From: Aestuariibaculum sediminum
Lineage (GTDB): Bacteria; Bacteroidota; Bacteroidia; Flavobacteriales; Flavobacteriaceae
Assembly (NCBI RefSeq): GCF_014596945.1
Contig: NZ_JACVXB010000009.1
Coordinates: 1 to 64,000 of the forward strand
Direction: 5' to 3'
Length of the DNA: 64,000 nucleotides
Numbering within the stretch: the stretch's first letter is position 1; the number at the start of each line of letters is the position of its first letter. Shown here piece by piece: positions 1-8,450 of this stretch. A program made the translations under genes and the position numbers. Below the pieces are notes generated by a model. The model worked only from the letters and a program-made list of their open reading frames with translations. It had not been told where the DNA came from and searched no databases.

Positions 1-26
1 CTAGCAACATCGCCGCTAACGGGCTG

Positions 27-59
27 CAAATATACCCCGCTTTTTCCTTACCAAACAAA
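27..59 (-). promoter_or_regulatory. Candidate Bacteroidota promoter for a gene left of the window
   Basis: Read on the minus strand there is a -7 box TATATTTG (27-34), matching the TAnnTTTG consensus of Bacteroidota promoters. TTTG boxes lie 17 and 21 bases upstream of it (52-55 and 56-59). It points out of the left edge, so the gene it serves is not visible. Confidence 0.45.
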
Positions 60-60
60 C

Positions 61-402
61 TTTTTTTATCCTTTTTTATTCATTTTTACACTCTTCTCTT
101 GTTGTCAATGAGTTACAATCCTTTTATTTTTATTTTCACTTAATAAACAGTCATGTTTTTTACCAGACACTATAATATATTCTCAATATATTATATGTAT
201 AACCTAATATTAGAGTCATAACTGATAGAGCTCAAGAAGAAACAAAAAAAGACTTCTAAAAAACCGAACTTGACCCAAAGTATTTTTAGATGGGTAAAAA
301 CTGAATACTGACTATGTGACAAAAAACATAAAGCGTTTTAACAAAAGTATTTCCACCAAATTATTTACGTCTTAACTATTTTTTTACTCGCTTTTCAAGA
401 TA
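61..402. other. Intergenic region upstream of the mscS gene
   Basis: This is 342 bases of AT-rich sequence without a supported gene. It contains the AT-only inverted repeat described separately at 171-195. I find no good TAnnTTTG box on the plus strand close to the mscS start, so the promoter of that gene is not identified. Confidence 0.5.
171..195. repeat. AT-only inverted repeat, 11-bp arms
   Basis: The arms at 171-181 and 185-195 are exact reverse complements (TATAATATATT and AATATATTATA) around a 3-base CTC loop. No T-tract follows, so it is not a standard terminator. It may be a protein site or a chance product of the AT-rich context. Confidence 0.5.
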
Positions 403-450
403 ATGTCTAGAATAGTTAATATTTTTGATATAAATAAAAATAAACACATT

Positions 451-1266
451 ATGGATTTAGAAAATTTCGAATCGGGAAAATTAATGGATTTCATTACCGA
501 ATATGGCTTAAAAATTATTGGCGCCATTCTTATCTGGATAATTGGGTCTTGGATTATCAAAAACATCCTTAAAGCCACTCGTAAAATGATGGCAAAAAGT
601 AATTACGACGAAAGTTTACAGAAATTTTTATTAAACCTATTTAGCTGGGGCTTAAAAATACTTTTAATCATCACGCTACTTGGAACCTTAGGCGTACCAA
701 CAACCTCGTTTGCTGCCATTATAGCAGCTGCTGGATTAGCAGTAGGTATGGCTCTCCAAGGATCGTTAGGTAATTTTGCCGGTGGCGTTTTAATTATGAT
801 TTTTAAACCTTTTAAAATTGGAGATTTAATTGAAGCCCAAGGAGAAATTGGTGTAGTTAAAGAGATTGAAATATTTACCACTAAATTAACTGGACTTTCA
901 AACAAAGAAATAATTATTCCAAACGGAGCTTTATCTAATGGAAACATTATAAACTACACCACTGAAGGGACCCGTCGTGTGGATTTAGTTTTTGGTGTAA
1001 GCTACGATTCAGATATCAAGAAAACCAAAGAAGTTATAATGAATGTCTTAACATCGCACCCTAAAGTATTGGACACACCTGCACCAGCAGTAACGGTTTT
1101 AGAACTTGCGGATAGTTCGGTAAATTTCGCTACCAGACCTTGGTGTAAAACGGAAGACTACTGGACCGTTTACTTTGACGTTACTGAAAATGTAAAAGAG
1201 GCTCTTGATGCAGCAGGTATTGAAATTCCTTACCCACATCAAGTTGAAATTCATAAAAATGCCTAA
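451..1266 (+). CDS. Small-conductance mechanosensitive channel, MscS family
   Basis: This is an inner-membrane tension-gated channel that releases solutes on osmotic downshock. With the start chosen here it has 271 residues, close to the length of E. coli MscS. Two N-terminal membrane segments precede the Gly/Ala-rich pore helix at about residues 88-115 (GLAVGMALQGSLGNFAGG), followed by the beta domain with IIIPNGALSNG and the C-terminal IPYPHQVEIH signature. An in-frame ATG at 403 would add 16 residues (MSRIVNIFDINKNKHI). The ATG at 451 was preferred because the family alignment begins there. It converges with tsaB with only 3 bases between the stops. The family call is firm and the start is less certain. 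Confidence 0.9.
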   Translation: MDLENFESGKLMDFITEYGLKIIGAILIWIIGSWIIKNILKATRKMMAKSNYDESLQKFLLNLFSWGLKILLIITLLGTLGVPTTSFAAIIAAAGLAVGMALQGSLGNFAGGVLIMIFKPFKIGDLIEAQGEIGVVKEIEIFTTKLTGLSNKEIIIPNGALSNGNIINYTTEGTRRVDLVFGVSYDSDIKKTKEVIMNVLTSHPKVLDTPAPAVTVLELADSSVNFATRPWCKTEDYWTVYFDVTENVKEALDAAGIEIPYPHQVEIHKNA

Positions 1267-1269
1267 GAT

Positions 1270-1944
1270 TTATTTAGACTTTGGTTTCATAACAACAAAG
1301 TCTTTTAAATAATAAGGTTCAAAATAAGCGACATCTTCGGTGTCGCTTTTTTTATACTTTGCGTCACTTATACCCCCCATCTGGCTTGCACTTGGAAATT
1401 TATCATCGATAAAAATAGCATTAGGATGCTTAATTAAGGTTTTTGTTTTCTCAACCCCACTTCCAATAAAATAAACTTTACCCTTATTTAAATAGTCTTC
1501 AAACGCATTTTCATCCAACACCTGTGCTTCAGTTTTACGGACCTCGTTATAATTGGCATCGTAAATAGCCGAATACACTTCCATGCGTCTGGCATCAAGC
1601 ATAGACACAATAACACCTTCTGACGCGTTTACTTGTTGAGCTAACGAGAGCAATGTAGGCACCGCAATTAATGGTTTATCTAATGCAAAACACAAGCCTT
1701 TGGCTGCCGACACTCCTATTCGTAACCCAGTATAAGACCCAGGTCCTTTGCTAATTGCCACCGCATCTAGACTTTTTGCATCAACCTTAGCTTCCTTTAA
1801 AACAGATTCAATAAATACATGCAGACTTTCAGCATGCGAATAATTTTTACTATTATCTTCTTTTAAAACAATAGTTTTTCCATTGTTTGAAATAGCTACC
1901 GAACAGTTGGTAGTAGCTGTTTCTATATTAAGTATGAGTGCCAA
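1270..1944 (-). CDS. tsaB: tRNA threonylcarbamoyladenosine biosynthesis protein TsaB
   Basis: TsaB is the non-catalytic partner of TsaD in making the t6A37 modification of tRNAs that read ANN codons. The 224 residues match the family length. The N-terminal ILNIETATTNCSVAI resembles the ASKHA-fold opening of TsaB, and SKGPGSYTGLRIGVSAAKGL (about residues 65-84) is the diagnostic family motif. The start is a TTG: no ATG lies between it and the preceding stop, and the family sequence begins exactly here. It follows the tolC-like gene by about 2 bases, so it is probably the last cistron of the exporter operon. This is a chance linkage rather than a functional one. Confidence 0.93.
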   Translation of the reverse strand: MALILNIETATTNCSVAISNNGKTIVLKEDNSKNYSHAESLHVFIESVLKEAKVDAKSLDAVAISKGPGSYTGLRIGVSAAKGLCFALDKPLIAVPTLLSLAQQVNASEGVIVSMLDARRMEVYSAIYDANYNEVRKTEAQVLDENAFEDYLNKGKVYFIGSGVEKTKTLIKHPNAIFIDDKFPSASQMGGISDAKYKKSDTEDVAYFEPYYLKDFVVMKPKSK

Positions 1945-1946
1945 TT

Positions 1947-3275
1947 TTAATTTTTTAAAGATTTTCCCATGTAAAAGTCTAAAACTTTTGTTTTAAAAAC
2001 AAAATCATATTTTGAATTTATCAAAGAAGTTTGCGCATTGAGGTAACGAATTCTCGTTTGCTCTAAATCGAAAGCAGTCATATTACCAAGTTTATAACGT
2101 TCTTCGGCATTTTCGAAAGCGATTTTTTGTGATTCTATTGATTTTTTGGCCGCTTCAAATGCTTTTAATGCCGCTTGCGCATCGGTAAAAGCCTGCTGAA
2201 TATTATTTTCCAAATCTAATTTAGCTTGTTGCAAATCTAACTTAGAGTTTTGTTCCTGAATTTGCGATTTAGCAACTGCTGTTTTATTTTGATATTTCGA
2301 AAAAATAGGAATGTTTACTCCCAACCTGAACGAATGTGACTTTTGATTATTAAGCTGATTAAAAAATGAGTCTTCATTTTCTGTTAGATTAGAAAAAAAC
2401 ACATTCGAACCAAAACCATAACCAAAACTTACGGTTGGCCAATACCCCGCTTTATTAACCTCTGTACCTAACTCAGCTACTTCAACATTTTTCTTTGCTA
2501 ATTTAATCTCATTCCTATTATCGTAGGCATACGACAAAATAGAATCGACATCATTATAAAATAGCGCAAATGAAAATGAATTAATATCAATTAGTTCTAT
2601 TTGAAATCCCTTATTAGGAATTTGCAATAATTGTGATAAGGACAGTAAAGATAAATTATAACTGTTCTCTGCATTAATTAAACTTTGTTCATCTGAAGCT
2701 AAAGTTGCTTCGGCATCAAAAATATTAGCTTTAGGCTGTACTCCAGCATTGACAAAACTTTTTACCTGCTCTAACTGATTTTTAGAAAATTCGATTTGCG
2801 CTTTGGCAATCTCTAAATTTTCCTTGTTAAACAAAACGTTTAGATAAGCATTTGCAACATTTAGTGCAATGTCGTCCTTTAATTGCTGCAACTGTAATTC
2901 GTTTGCTTCTTGAGACAACCGCGATTGTTTGTATAAGTTCGAATTTCGAAAGCCATTAAATACGGTTTGCGAAACTTGAATTCCAAAATTTGTTTGGTGC
3001 GATGTACGATTAACAAACTGCCCTTGAAATAGCTCTTGATTACCAAACCCCATTGATTGATTAGCGCTAGCCCCTATCGATGGTAATAAACCTCCTTTTG
3101 CTGCAATAACATTTTGTTCTCCTGTTAACAACGAATTTTGAGATTTCTGAACACTAATATTATTCTCCAAGGCATAATCTATACATTCTTGCAGGCTCCA
3201 TTTTTTTTGTTGCGCCACCGAAACTACACTCATCAAGAACATTAATAGCAATATATTGTATTTTAGTTTTAACAT
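1947..3275 (-). CDS. TolC-family outer-membrane efflux channel
   Basis: This is the outer-membrane channel of a tripartite exporter. A signal peptide covers about residues 1-21 and ends ...SVVSVAQ. The rest is the typical duplicated TolC layout: helical Gln/Ala/Asn-rich hairpins (NSLLTGEQNVIAAKGG; AKSQIQEQNSKLDLQQAKL) separated by short beta segments. Its 442 residues are normal for Bacteroidota members. It lies 16 bases after the adaptor gene in an operon with the ATPase and two permeases, which supports a MacAB-TolC type assembly. The substrate cannot be read from the sequence. Confidence 0.93.
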   Translation of the reverse strand: MLKLKYNILLLMFLMSVVSVAQQKKWSLQECIDYALENNISVQKSQNSLLTGEQNVIAAKGGLLPSIGASANQSMGFGNQELFQGQFVNRTSHQTNFGIQVSQTVFNGFRNSNLYKQSRLSQEANELQLQQLKDDIALNVANAYLNVLFNKENLEIAKAQIEFSKNQLEQVKSFVNAGVQPKANIFDAEATLASDEQSLINAENSYNLSLLSLSQLLQIPNKGFQIELIDINSFSFALFYNDVDSILSYAYDNRNEIKLAKKNVEVAELGTEVNKAGYWPTVSFGYGFGSNVFFSNLTENEDSFFNQLNNQKSHSFRLGVNIPIFSKYQNKTAVAKSQIQEQNSKLDLQQAKLDLENNIQQAFTDAQAALKAFEAAKKSIESQKIAFENAEERYKLGNMTAFDLEQTRIRYLNAQTSLINSKYDFVFKTKVLDFYMGKSLKN

Positions 3276-3291
3276 AATTTAGGTTTATCTT

Positions 3292-4416
3292 TTAACGTCC
3301 AGATCTGCTCGCTTCTTTATCATCCTCAGAAGTTTTATTCCAAACCTTTATTTTATCACCTTCTTTAAGTCCATTAATAATTTCCACATTTATTCCATCA
3401 GACAATCCAAGCTCTACATCTACTTTTTTATATTTTCCTTCGCCCTCCAAAACCTCTACATAAGGTTTTTCTGTAATTTTATTGTACTGCAGCAAAGCTT
3501 CACGAATTGCAAAAACACTGTCTTTACTTTCAATATCTATTTCGGCATTAGCGCTGTATCCTGCTCTAACATTCGTACCTTCTTCTATATTTACATTTGC
3601 TTTTATAGTAAACTGCACGGCTCCATTTTCTTCAATGCCTTTAGGAGCTATAAATGTTAAGGTTGCTGGAAAGTCTTTATCAATAATGGCACCAAGAACA
3701 ACATTAATAGCTTTACCTTCGGAAAGCTTTCCAACTTCGGCCTCATCAACCTTACCTTCAAAAATCATTTGATTCATATCGGCAACAGTCGCAATCGTGG
3801 TTCCATCATTGAAATTATTACTTTCAATAACCTGATCACCTTCACGCACAGGAATCTCTAATATAGTTCCCGCAATTTGAGCAATGATATTCGTATTTGC
3901 CGAGCTTCCTCCTGACAGAGACCCTCGCTTAATGATCTGATAATCATTTTGAGCTTGGGTTAAAGTTTCTTTAGCCTGATTAAATGACAACTCACTGTTT
4001 TCGAAATCCTGTTGCGAAATTACTCCTTTATCAAAAAGCGATTTATTTCTTTTGTATAAAGTTTCTGCATTGTTATAGGATAATTGCGCTGTTTTAATTC
4101 GACTTTTCGCGCTAACGAGACTTTGCTCATTTGGTACAACACGAATTTTTGCAATTAAATCACCCTTTTTTACTTTATCACCTTCTTCGACAACAATTTC
4201 ATCAATAATACCTGAAATTTGTGGCTTCAATTCAATTTCTTCCTCAGGATTTAACTTTCCTGTAGCAACAGCTTTTGTGTTAATGGAAGTGTAAAAAGGT
4301 TCTTCTACTTCAAATTCTTCAATAGCCTTAGAGTTGGCGTCCTTAAAATATTTTAAAACGATCAATAATAGAATTAAACCAACTATTCCTATTATGATTT
4401 TTACTGTTTTACTCAT
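3292..4416 (-). CDS. HlyD/MacA-family periplasmic adaptor subunit
   Basis: This is the membrane-fusion protein that links the inner-membrane ABC transporter to the TolC-like channel. One N-terminal membrane anchor (about residues 5-22) is followed by a split biotinyl-lipoyl domain (GIIDEIVVEEGDKVKKGDLI at about 68-87), a coiled-coil hairpin (SLFDKGVISQQDFENSEL region), the second lipoyl half (GTILEIPVREGDQV) and beta-barrel / membrane-proximal domains. Its length of 374 residues is normal. It sits 15 bases after the distal permease gene in the same operon. Confidence 0.93.
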   Translation of the reverse strand: MSKTVKIIIGIVGLILLLIVLKYFKDANSKAIEEFEVEEPFYTSINTKAVATGKLNPEEEIELKPQISGIIDEIVVEEGDKVKKGDLIAKIRVVPNEQSLVSAKSRIKTAQLSYNNAETLYKRNKSLFDKGVISQQDFENSELSFNQAKETLTQAQNDYQIIKRGSLSGGSSANTNIIAQIAGTILEIPVREGDQVIESNNFNDGTTIATVADMNQMIFEGKVDEAEVGKLSEGKAINVVLGAIIDKDFPATLTFIAPKGIEENGAVQFTIKANVNIEEGTNVRAGYSANAEIDIESKDSVFAIREALLQYNKITEKPYVEVLEGEGKYKKVDVELGLSDGINVEIINGLKEGDKIKVWNKTSEDDKEASRSGR

Positions 4417-4431
4417 GTGCTTTTTTTATTG

Positions 4432-5676
4432 TTATTCTTCTCTTAATGCTTCTATAGGTTTTATACTTGTGGCTTTAAATGCAGGGATTAGCCCTATTAA
4501 AGTCCCTAGTATTACTAATATTATTAACGCGACAAACACTATTGCAATAGAAACCGAAGGATTTACTATTGCTGCCGTATCTCCCCGACCAAAAAAATGA
4601 TTTAATAAAATTAAAATCCACCCTCCCGAAATAATACCAATAATTCCAGCAACTAATGTAATAAACACAGCCTCTACAACAATTTGTCGCTTAATCTCAA
4701 ATGGGGTTGCTCCAAGTGCGCGTCGTACACCAATCTCTTTGGTGCGCTCTCGAACTGTAATGAGCAAAATATTTCCTATGGCAAAAACCCCTGCTATTAA
4801 TGTCGATATACCAACAAACCATGTTAAAAACTGCATTCCAATAAGAAAACCGGAAAAACGTTCGAATAATTTACCCAGATTAAAACTTCCAAAGGCTCGA
4901 GTATCATCTGGGTGTATATTATTCAGGTTTTTTAATAACAGTTTGGTGTCTAGTTCTATTTGCTTAATATCAAAATCAGGCTTTCCAGTAATCATTAAAG
5001 AACCAATTAAATCACCTTGATTATATATTTGTTGAAATGTGGTAAAAGGAATATGAAGATCTTGTTTTGGTCCTCGACTTGTTGTATCCAATTTAAATAT
5101 GCCAACAACCTTAAAATTTATTCCACTAACATCAATATATTTACCTATTGCATCTTCTCCCTTTTCAAACAACTGTTTATAGACATCTTCTGAGATAACA
5201 ATTACTTTTTTATTATGTTGGATATCATTTTCATTTAAAAAACGTCCTGTCAGCAAGTTTTTCTTTTGAAGGTTATCCAGCAAGGGATAGTCACCCGCCA
5301 TTTGGAAATTACCTGATTGAAAATTTCTGGATGCACTGGTTTGTTTTTGACTTCTTGGCAATACAAACTCAACGCCTTTAACATTATCTTCAACCTTACG
5401 TGCATCGGTAAGTGTTAGCCTAACCCGCTTACCTTCCTGAAAACCTCTAAAAGGAATACTGGTTGTTTGCCCCCAAATAAAAACACTATTTGTTGCGTAA
5501 TCTCCAAATAACCGATTGAATGAATTCTCTAGTCCTCTAGCAGACCCCAGTAATCCAATAAGCAGAAGTATACCCCACCAAACACCCACCATGGTTAATA
5601 CCGACCTAAGCTTATTTTTATTTAAGCTGTCCAGTACTTCCTGCCAGGTATCTCTATCGAATAAAAATCTAAACAT
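4432..5676 (-). CDS. MacB-like ABC transporter permease (second of a pair)
   Basis: This is an inner-membrane permease with the MacB/FtsX plan: one N-terminal membrane helix (about residues 20-42), a large periplasmic MacB_PCD domain (about 45-270) and three C-terminal helices with the coupling segment ERTKEIGVRRALGATPFEI. The ATG at 5676 gives MFRFLFDRDTWQEV, which aligns with the start of its neighbour MFDLDLWREI. It begins just after the stop of that gene (5680-5678), arguing for translational coupling. An in-frame extension to 5757 exists but would lie inside the upstream gene. It has no ATPase domain, so it must share the single ATPase of the operon. Confidence 0.92.
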   Translation of the reverse strand: MFRFLFDRDTWQEVLDSLNKNKLRSVLTMVGVWWGILLLIGLLGSARGLENSFNRLFGDYATNSVFIWGQTTSIPFRGFQEGKRVRLTLTDARKVEDNVKGVEFVLPRSQKQTSASRNFQSGNFQMAGDYPLLDNLQKKNLLTGRFLNENDIQHNKKVIVISEDVYKQLFEKGEDAIGKYIDVSGINFKVVGIFKLDTTSRGPKQDLHIPFTTFQQIYNQGDLIGSLMITGKPDFDIKQIELDTKLLLKNLNNIHPDDTRAFGSFNLGKLFERFSGFLIGMQFLTWFVGISTLIAGVFAIGNILLITVRERTKEIGVRRALGATPFEIKRQIVVEAVFITLVAGIIGIISGGWILILLNHFFGRGDTAAIVNPSVSIAIVFVALIILVILGTLIGLIPAFKATSIKPIEALREE

Positions 5677-5677
5677 A

Positions 5678-6907
5678 CTAATCGTTTCTAAGCGCAACAA
5701 TAGGTTTAATTTGTGATGCCTTTTTTGCGGGTAAATATCCCGCAATAGCACCAGCAATAATTAATGTTATCGTTGCTCCAAGCACCAAGGTATTACTCAC
5801 CCTTGGGTCTTTTATAAAATATACTTCCAAACTTGGACCAATAACATCTAAAACACCTATCCCAATAATTAGCCCCACATAACCAGCAATGGCTGTAATA
5901 AAAATAGATTCTAATAAAATAATAGAAACTATAGATCCTGGCGAAGCTCCTAAAGCTTTTCTAATACCAATTTCCTTGGTGCGTTCCTTAACAATAAATA
6001 TCATTATATTACTTATACCAACAACACCCGCGACAAGCGTACCAAATCCAATAACCAAAATAATTACAGTTAATCCATAAGTAATCATACTAACTCTCTT
6101 GGTCGTTTCGGCCCTATTAAATAATCTTATGGCGCTTTGATCGTTGTTTGCAACCGAAAACCGCTGTTTTAACTTTGACTCTATAGAACTTCCAAATGCC
6201 AAAGCCTGACCAGCTGACATCTCAGGATTATAAGTAAGATGCATCATGTCGACAAAATCGTTATTGCCATATAAAAATTGTATGGTACTCACTGGTATAT
6301 AAATTACACGCTCTTCTAAGTCGCCTTCATCATCGGTAAAAACACCTACGATTTTATATTGAATTCCTCCTAAATTTATATATTTTCCTAAGGGCTCTGT
6401 TTTCTTAAATAAATCTTCAACAATAGCTTTCCCAATTACAGCTATTTTAGTTCTATTTTCAATATCACCTTGATTTACATATCGACCCGATTCAATTTTA
6501 TTGTTTTCAATAAACATATAATCAGGATACACCCCACGAACATCATAATTACTTTTCTCTCCTCTGAAAGACACAGCATAATTTCTATTTATTTTAGATG
6601 TAAAATATTGGACATCATTCCCAAATTGGTCAAGAATATAATCGGAATCCTCATTTTTAAACTGAATTTTTCTGCCTGATTGCAAGCCTTTGTACGCTTT
6701 AGAAGTGCGTCCCGGATAAATAACTATTGAATTATTAGCATCGGTACCGAATGAATCATTAAACGTGTTTTGCAAACCATTGGCGATACCAAAAAGTATT
6801 GCGAACAATAAAATTGCAAATGCTACTGTAAAACCAGAGAGCAAACTTCTGGTTCTGTTTTTATTAATACTTTGAAATATTTCCCGCCAAAGATCTAAAT
6901 CAAACAT
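5678..6907 (-). CDS. MacB-like ABC transporter permease (first of a pair)
   Basis: This 409-residue permease has the same layout as the gene downstream: an N-terminal helix (about residues 20-45), a periplasmic domain and three C-terminal helices with KERTKEIGIRKALGASPGSI as the coupling motif. The two permeases are clearly related but well diverged, which fits a heterodimer. Its start overlaps the end of the ATPase gene by 8 bases (6900-6907). In the family such permeases work as mechanotransducers that push periplasmic substrates into TolC. The substrate is unknown. Confidence 0.92.
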   Translation of the reverse strand: MFDLDLWREIFQSINKNRTRSLLSGFTVAFAILLFAILFGIANGLQNTFNDSFGTDANNSIVIYPGRTSKAYKGLQSGRKIQFKNEDSDYILDQFGNDVQYFTSKINRNYAVSFRGEKSNYDVRGVYPDYMFIENNKIESGRYVNQGDIENRTKIAVIGKAIVEDLFKKTEPLGKYINLGGIQYKIVGVFTDDEGDLEERVIYIPVSTIQFLYGNNDFVDMMHLTYNPEMSAGQALAFGSSIESKLKQRFSVANNDQSAIRLFNRAETTKRVSMITYGLTVIILVIGFGTLVAGVVGISNIMIFIVKERTKEIGIRKALGASPGSIVSIILLESIFITAIAGYVGLIIGIGVLDVIGPSLEVYFIKDPRVSNTLVLGATITLIIAGAIAGYLPAKKASQIKPIVALRND

Positions 6908-7601
6908 ATTGTTCGGCTCTAACTTGGTTTACTTTTGTGTCCTCAATAATTACACCATCGCGCAATCGAACGATACGTTTGCACATATTGGCAATATCTT
7001 CCTCATGTGTCACCATTAAAATAGTTTTTCCTTCATCGTTTAATTGCTGAATAAAAGCCATGATTTCATGTGACGTGTTGGTATCTAAAGCACCTGTTGG
7101 CTCATCGGCAAGCAACAATTTCGGATTTGCTGCTAAAGCGCGTGCGATTGCTACACGTTGTTTTTGTCCACCCGAAAGTTCTTTAGGTAAATGATGCGAC
7201 CAATCGGCGAGACCAACTTTACCAAGATGAAACATTGCTAACTCCAATCGTTCTTTACGTTTCATACCTTGATAATATAGCGGTAAGGCTACATTTTCCA
7301 GGGCGGTTTTATAGTTAATAAGATTAAAGGATTGAAATATAAACCCTAAAAACTTATTTCTGTAAACAGCTGCTTTTTTTTCGGTTAAATTCTTTATTGT
7401 TAATCCATCCAAGATGTACTCTCCCGAATCGGCTTCATCGAGCATACCTATTATATTTAAAAGTGTTGATTTACCAGAACCGGAAGACCCCATAATAGCA
7501 ACCATTTCGCCTTGGTTAACCGATAAATCGATTCCCTTTAAAACATGCAAACTAGAATCGCCCATTGGATAGGACTTATGTAATTGATGAATTTGTAACA
7601 T
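6900..7601 (-). CDS. ABC transporter ATP-binding protein, MacB/LolD type
   Basis: This is the cytoplasmic ATPase that powers the tripartite exporter. All the motifs are present: Walker A GSSGSGKST (about residues 38-46), Q-loop FQSFN, signature LSGGQKQR, Walker B LLLADEP and H-loop VTHEE. Its length of 233 residues is normal for the MacB/LolD/FtsE class. It is the first gene of a five-gene exporter operon (ATPase, permease, permease, adaptor, channel). A -7 box lies about 60 bases upstream of the start. Confidence 0.95.
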   Translation of the reverse strand: MLQIHQLHKSYPMGDSSLHVLKGIDLSVNQGEMVAIMGSSGSGKSTLLNIIGMLDEADSGEYILDGLTIKNLTEKKAAVYRNKFLGFIFQSFNLINYKTALENVALPLYYQGMKRKERLELAMFHLGKVGLADWSHHLPKELSGGQKQRVAIARALAANPKLLLADEPTGALDTNTSHEIMAFIQQLNDEGKTILMVTHEEDIANMCKRIVRLRDGVIIEDTKVNQVRAEQYV

Positions 7602-7656
7602 TTTAACCGAAGTATTAATAAGAATTATAAGTTACTAAAAGATTAGACACTCATAA

Positions 7657-7664
7657 CAAAGATA
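7657..7664 (-). promoter_or_regulatory. Candidate -7 box for the ABC exporter operon
   Basis: On the minus strand this reads TATCTTTG, a full TAnnTTTG match, about 55 bases before the ATPase start codon. I do not see a TTG box at the expected distance, so only the -7 element is supported. Confidence 0.35.
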
Positions 7665-7693
7665 TGTTACAAAACGAGGTATAAAAGTTTTTA

Positions 7694-7924
7694 TTATTTT
7701 TTTAACGTATTGAATTTCTTATAAATAAGATAGCCAATTCCTGCAACCAAAAGGTAAGGAATAGCCATTAAATATACAATTCCATCATTTATACCTTGAG
7801 CTGCAGACTGTCCCTGTTCACTTTCCAACACAGCACGACACATGGCGCATTGTGCTTGAGTTTTAAAAACGCCAAGGCACATAATAATAAATAGGATAAT
7901 ATGTTGCCTACCTGTTTTACGCAT
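7694..7924 (-). CDS. Small CxxC membrane protein of an oxidase biogenesis cluster
   Basis: This 76-residue protein is not one I can name. It has a hydrophobic N-terminus that looks like a signal peptide ending ...KTQAQ, then at once QCAMCRAVLESEQGQ with a CxxC pair (about residues 26-29), a hydrophobic stretch VYLMAIPYLLVAGIGYLIY (about 50-68) and a basic tail KKFNTLKK. That suggests a short exported domain with two cysteines anchored by one C-terminal helix. Its start overlaps the DUF420 gene by 8 bases, and SCO lies just before that, so a role in copper or heme delivery to the oxidase is a reasonable inference. This remains untested. Confidence 0.75.
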   Translation of the reverse strand: MRKTGRQHIILFIIMCLGVFKTQAQCAMCRAVLESEQGQSAAQGINDGIVYLMAIPYLLVAGIGYLIYKKFNTLKK

Positions 7925-8450
7925 AATAAGGAGATATCATAATATAAACCAAAACACCTGTAATAGCAACATACAACCATAATGGAAATGTGATTTTTGC
8001 GATTTTCTTATGACGCTCTATATTATTTGTAATTCCGCGCACATAAGTAATTAATACAAACGGAATAACCACTATAGACATTAATATGTGCGTAATTAAA
8101 ATAAAATAGTACATATATTTTAAAACCCCTTCTCCTCCAAATTTCGTCGAATCGCTGGTCATATGGTAAGCCACATACATAACTAAAAACAGTAACGATA
8201 ATATGATAGCTGTTTTCATTAAACGTTCATGTAATTGTATTTTACCACCTCTAACAGCAATAAATGCCAAAACCAAAACTAGCGCTGTAATTGCATTTAT
8301 AGAAGCGTAAATTGGAGGTAAAAAGACAGGAAGTTTAGCATCAATTTTCACACCAAACAAAATAGCCACTACTACCGGAATAACAATTGACAAAGCAATT
8401 ATTAACTTATTATATTTTGTGTCGTCTATTAATGGGTTAGAATTATTCAT
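7917..8450 (-). CDS. DUF420 domain membrane protein (CtaM-like)
   Basis: This 177-residue protein has about five membrane helices and the DUF420 pattern (ALVLAFIAVRGGKIQLHERL; YHMTSDSTKFGG; ILMSIVVIPFVLITY). Members of the family are encoded beside heme-copper oxidase genes, and one, CtaM of Firmicutes, is needed for assembly of certain oxidases. The conserved His in QLHERLM and the His-containing FILITHILMS segment are typical. The gene overlaps SCO upstream by 8 bases and the small CxxC gene downstream by 8 bases, so the three are almost certainly co-translated. Confidence 0.88.
   Translation of the reverse strand: MNNSNPLIDDTKYNKLIIALSIVIPVVVAILFGVKIDAKLPVFLPPIYASINAITALVLVLAFIAVRGGKIQLHERLMKTAIILSLLFLVMYVAYHMTSDSTKFGGEGVLKYMYYFILITHILMSIVVIPFVLITYVRGITNNIERHKKIAKITFPLWLYVAITGVLVYIMISPYYA

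Noticed and set aside
603-947. Antisense 114-residue frame inside the mscS gene
   Set aside because: It lies entirely within a well-supported gene, has no family features and looks like a shadow with unusual codon use.
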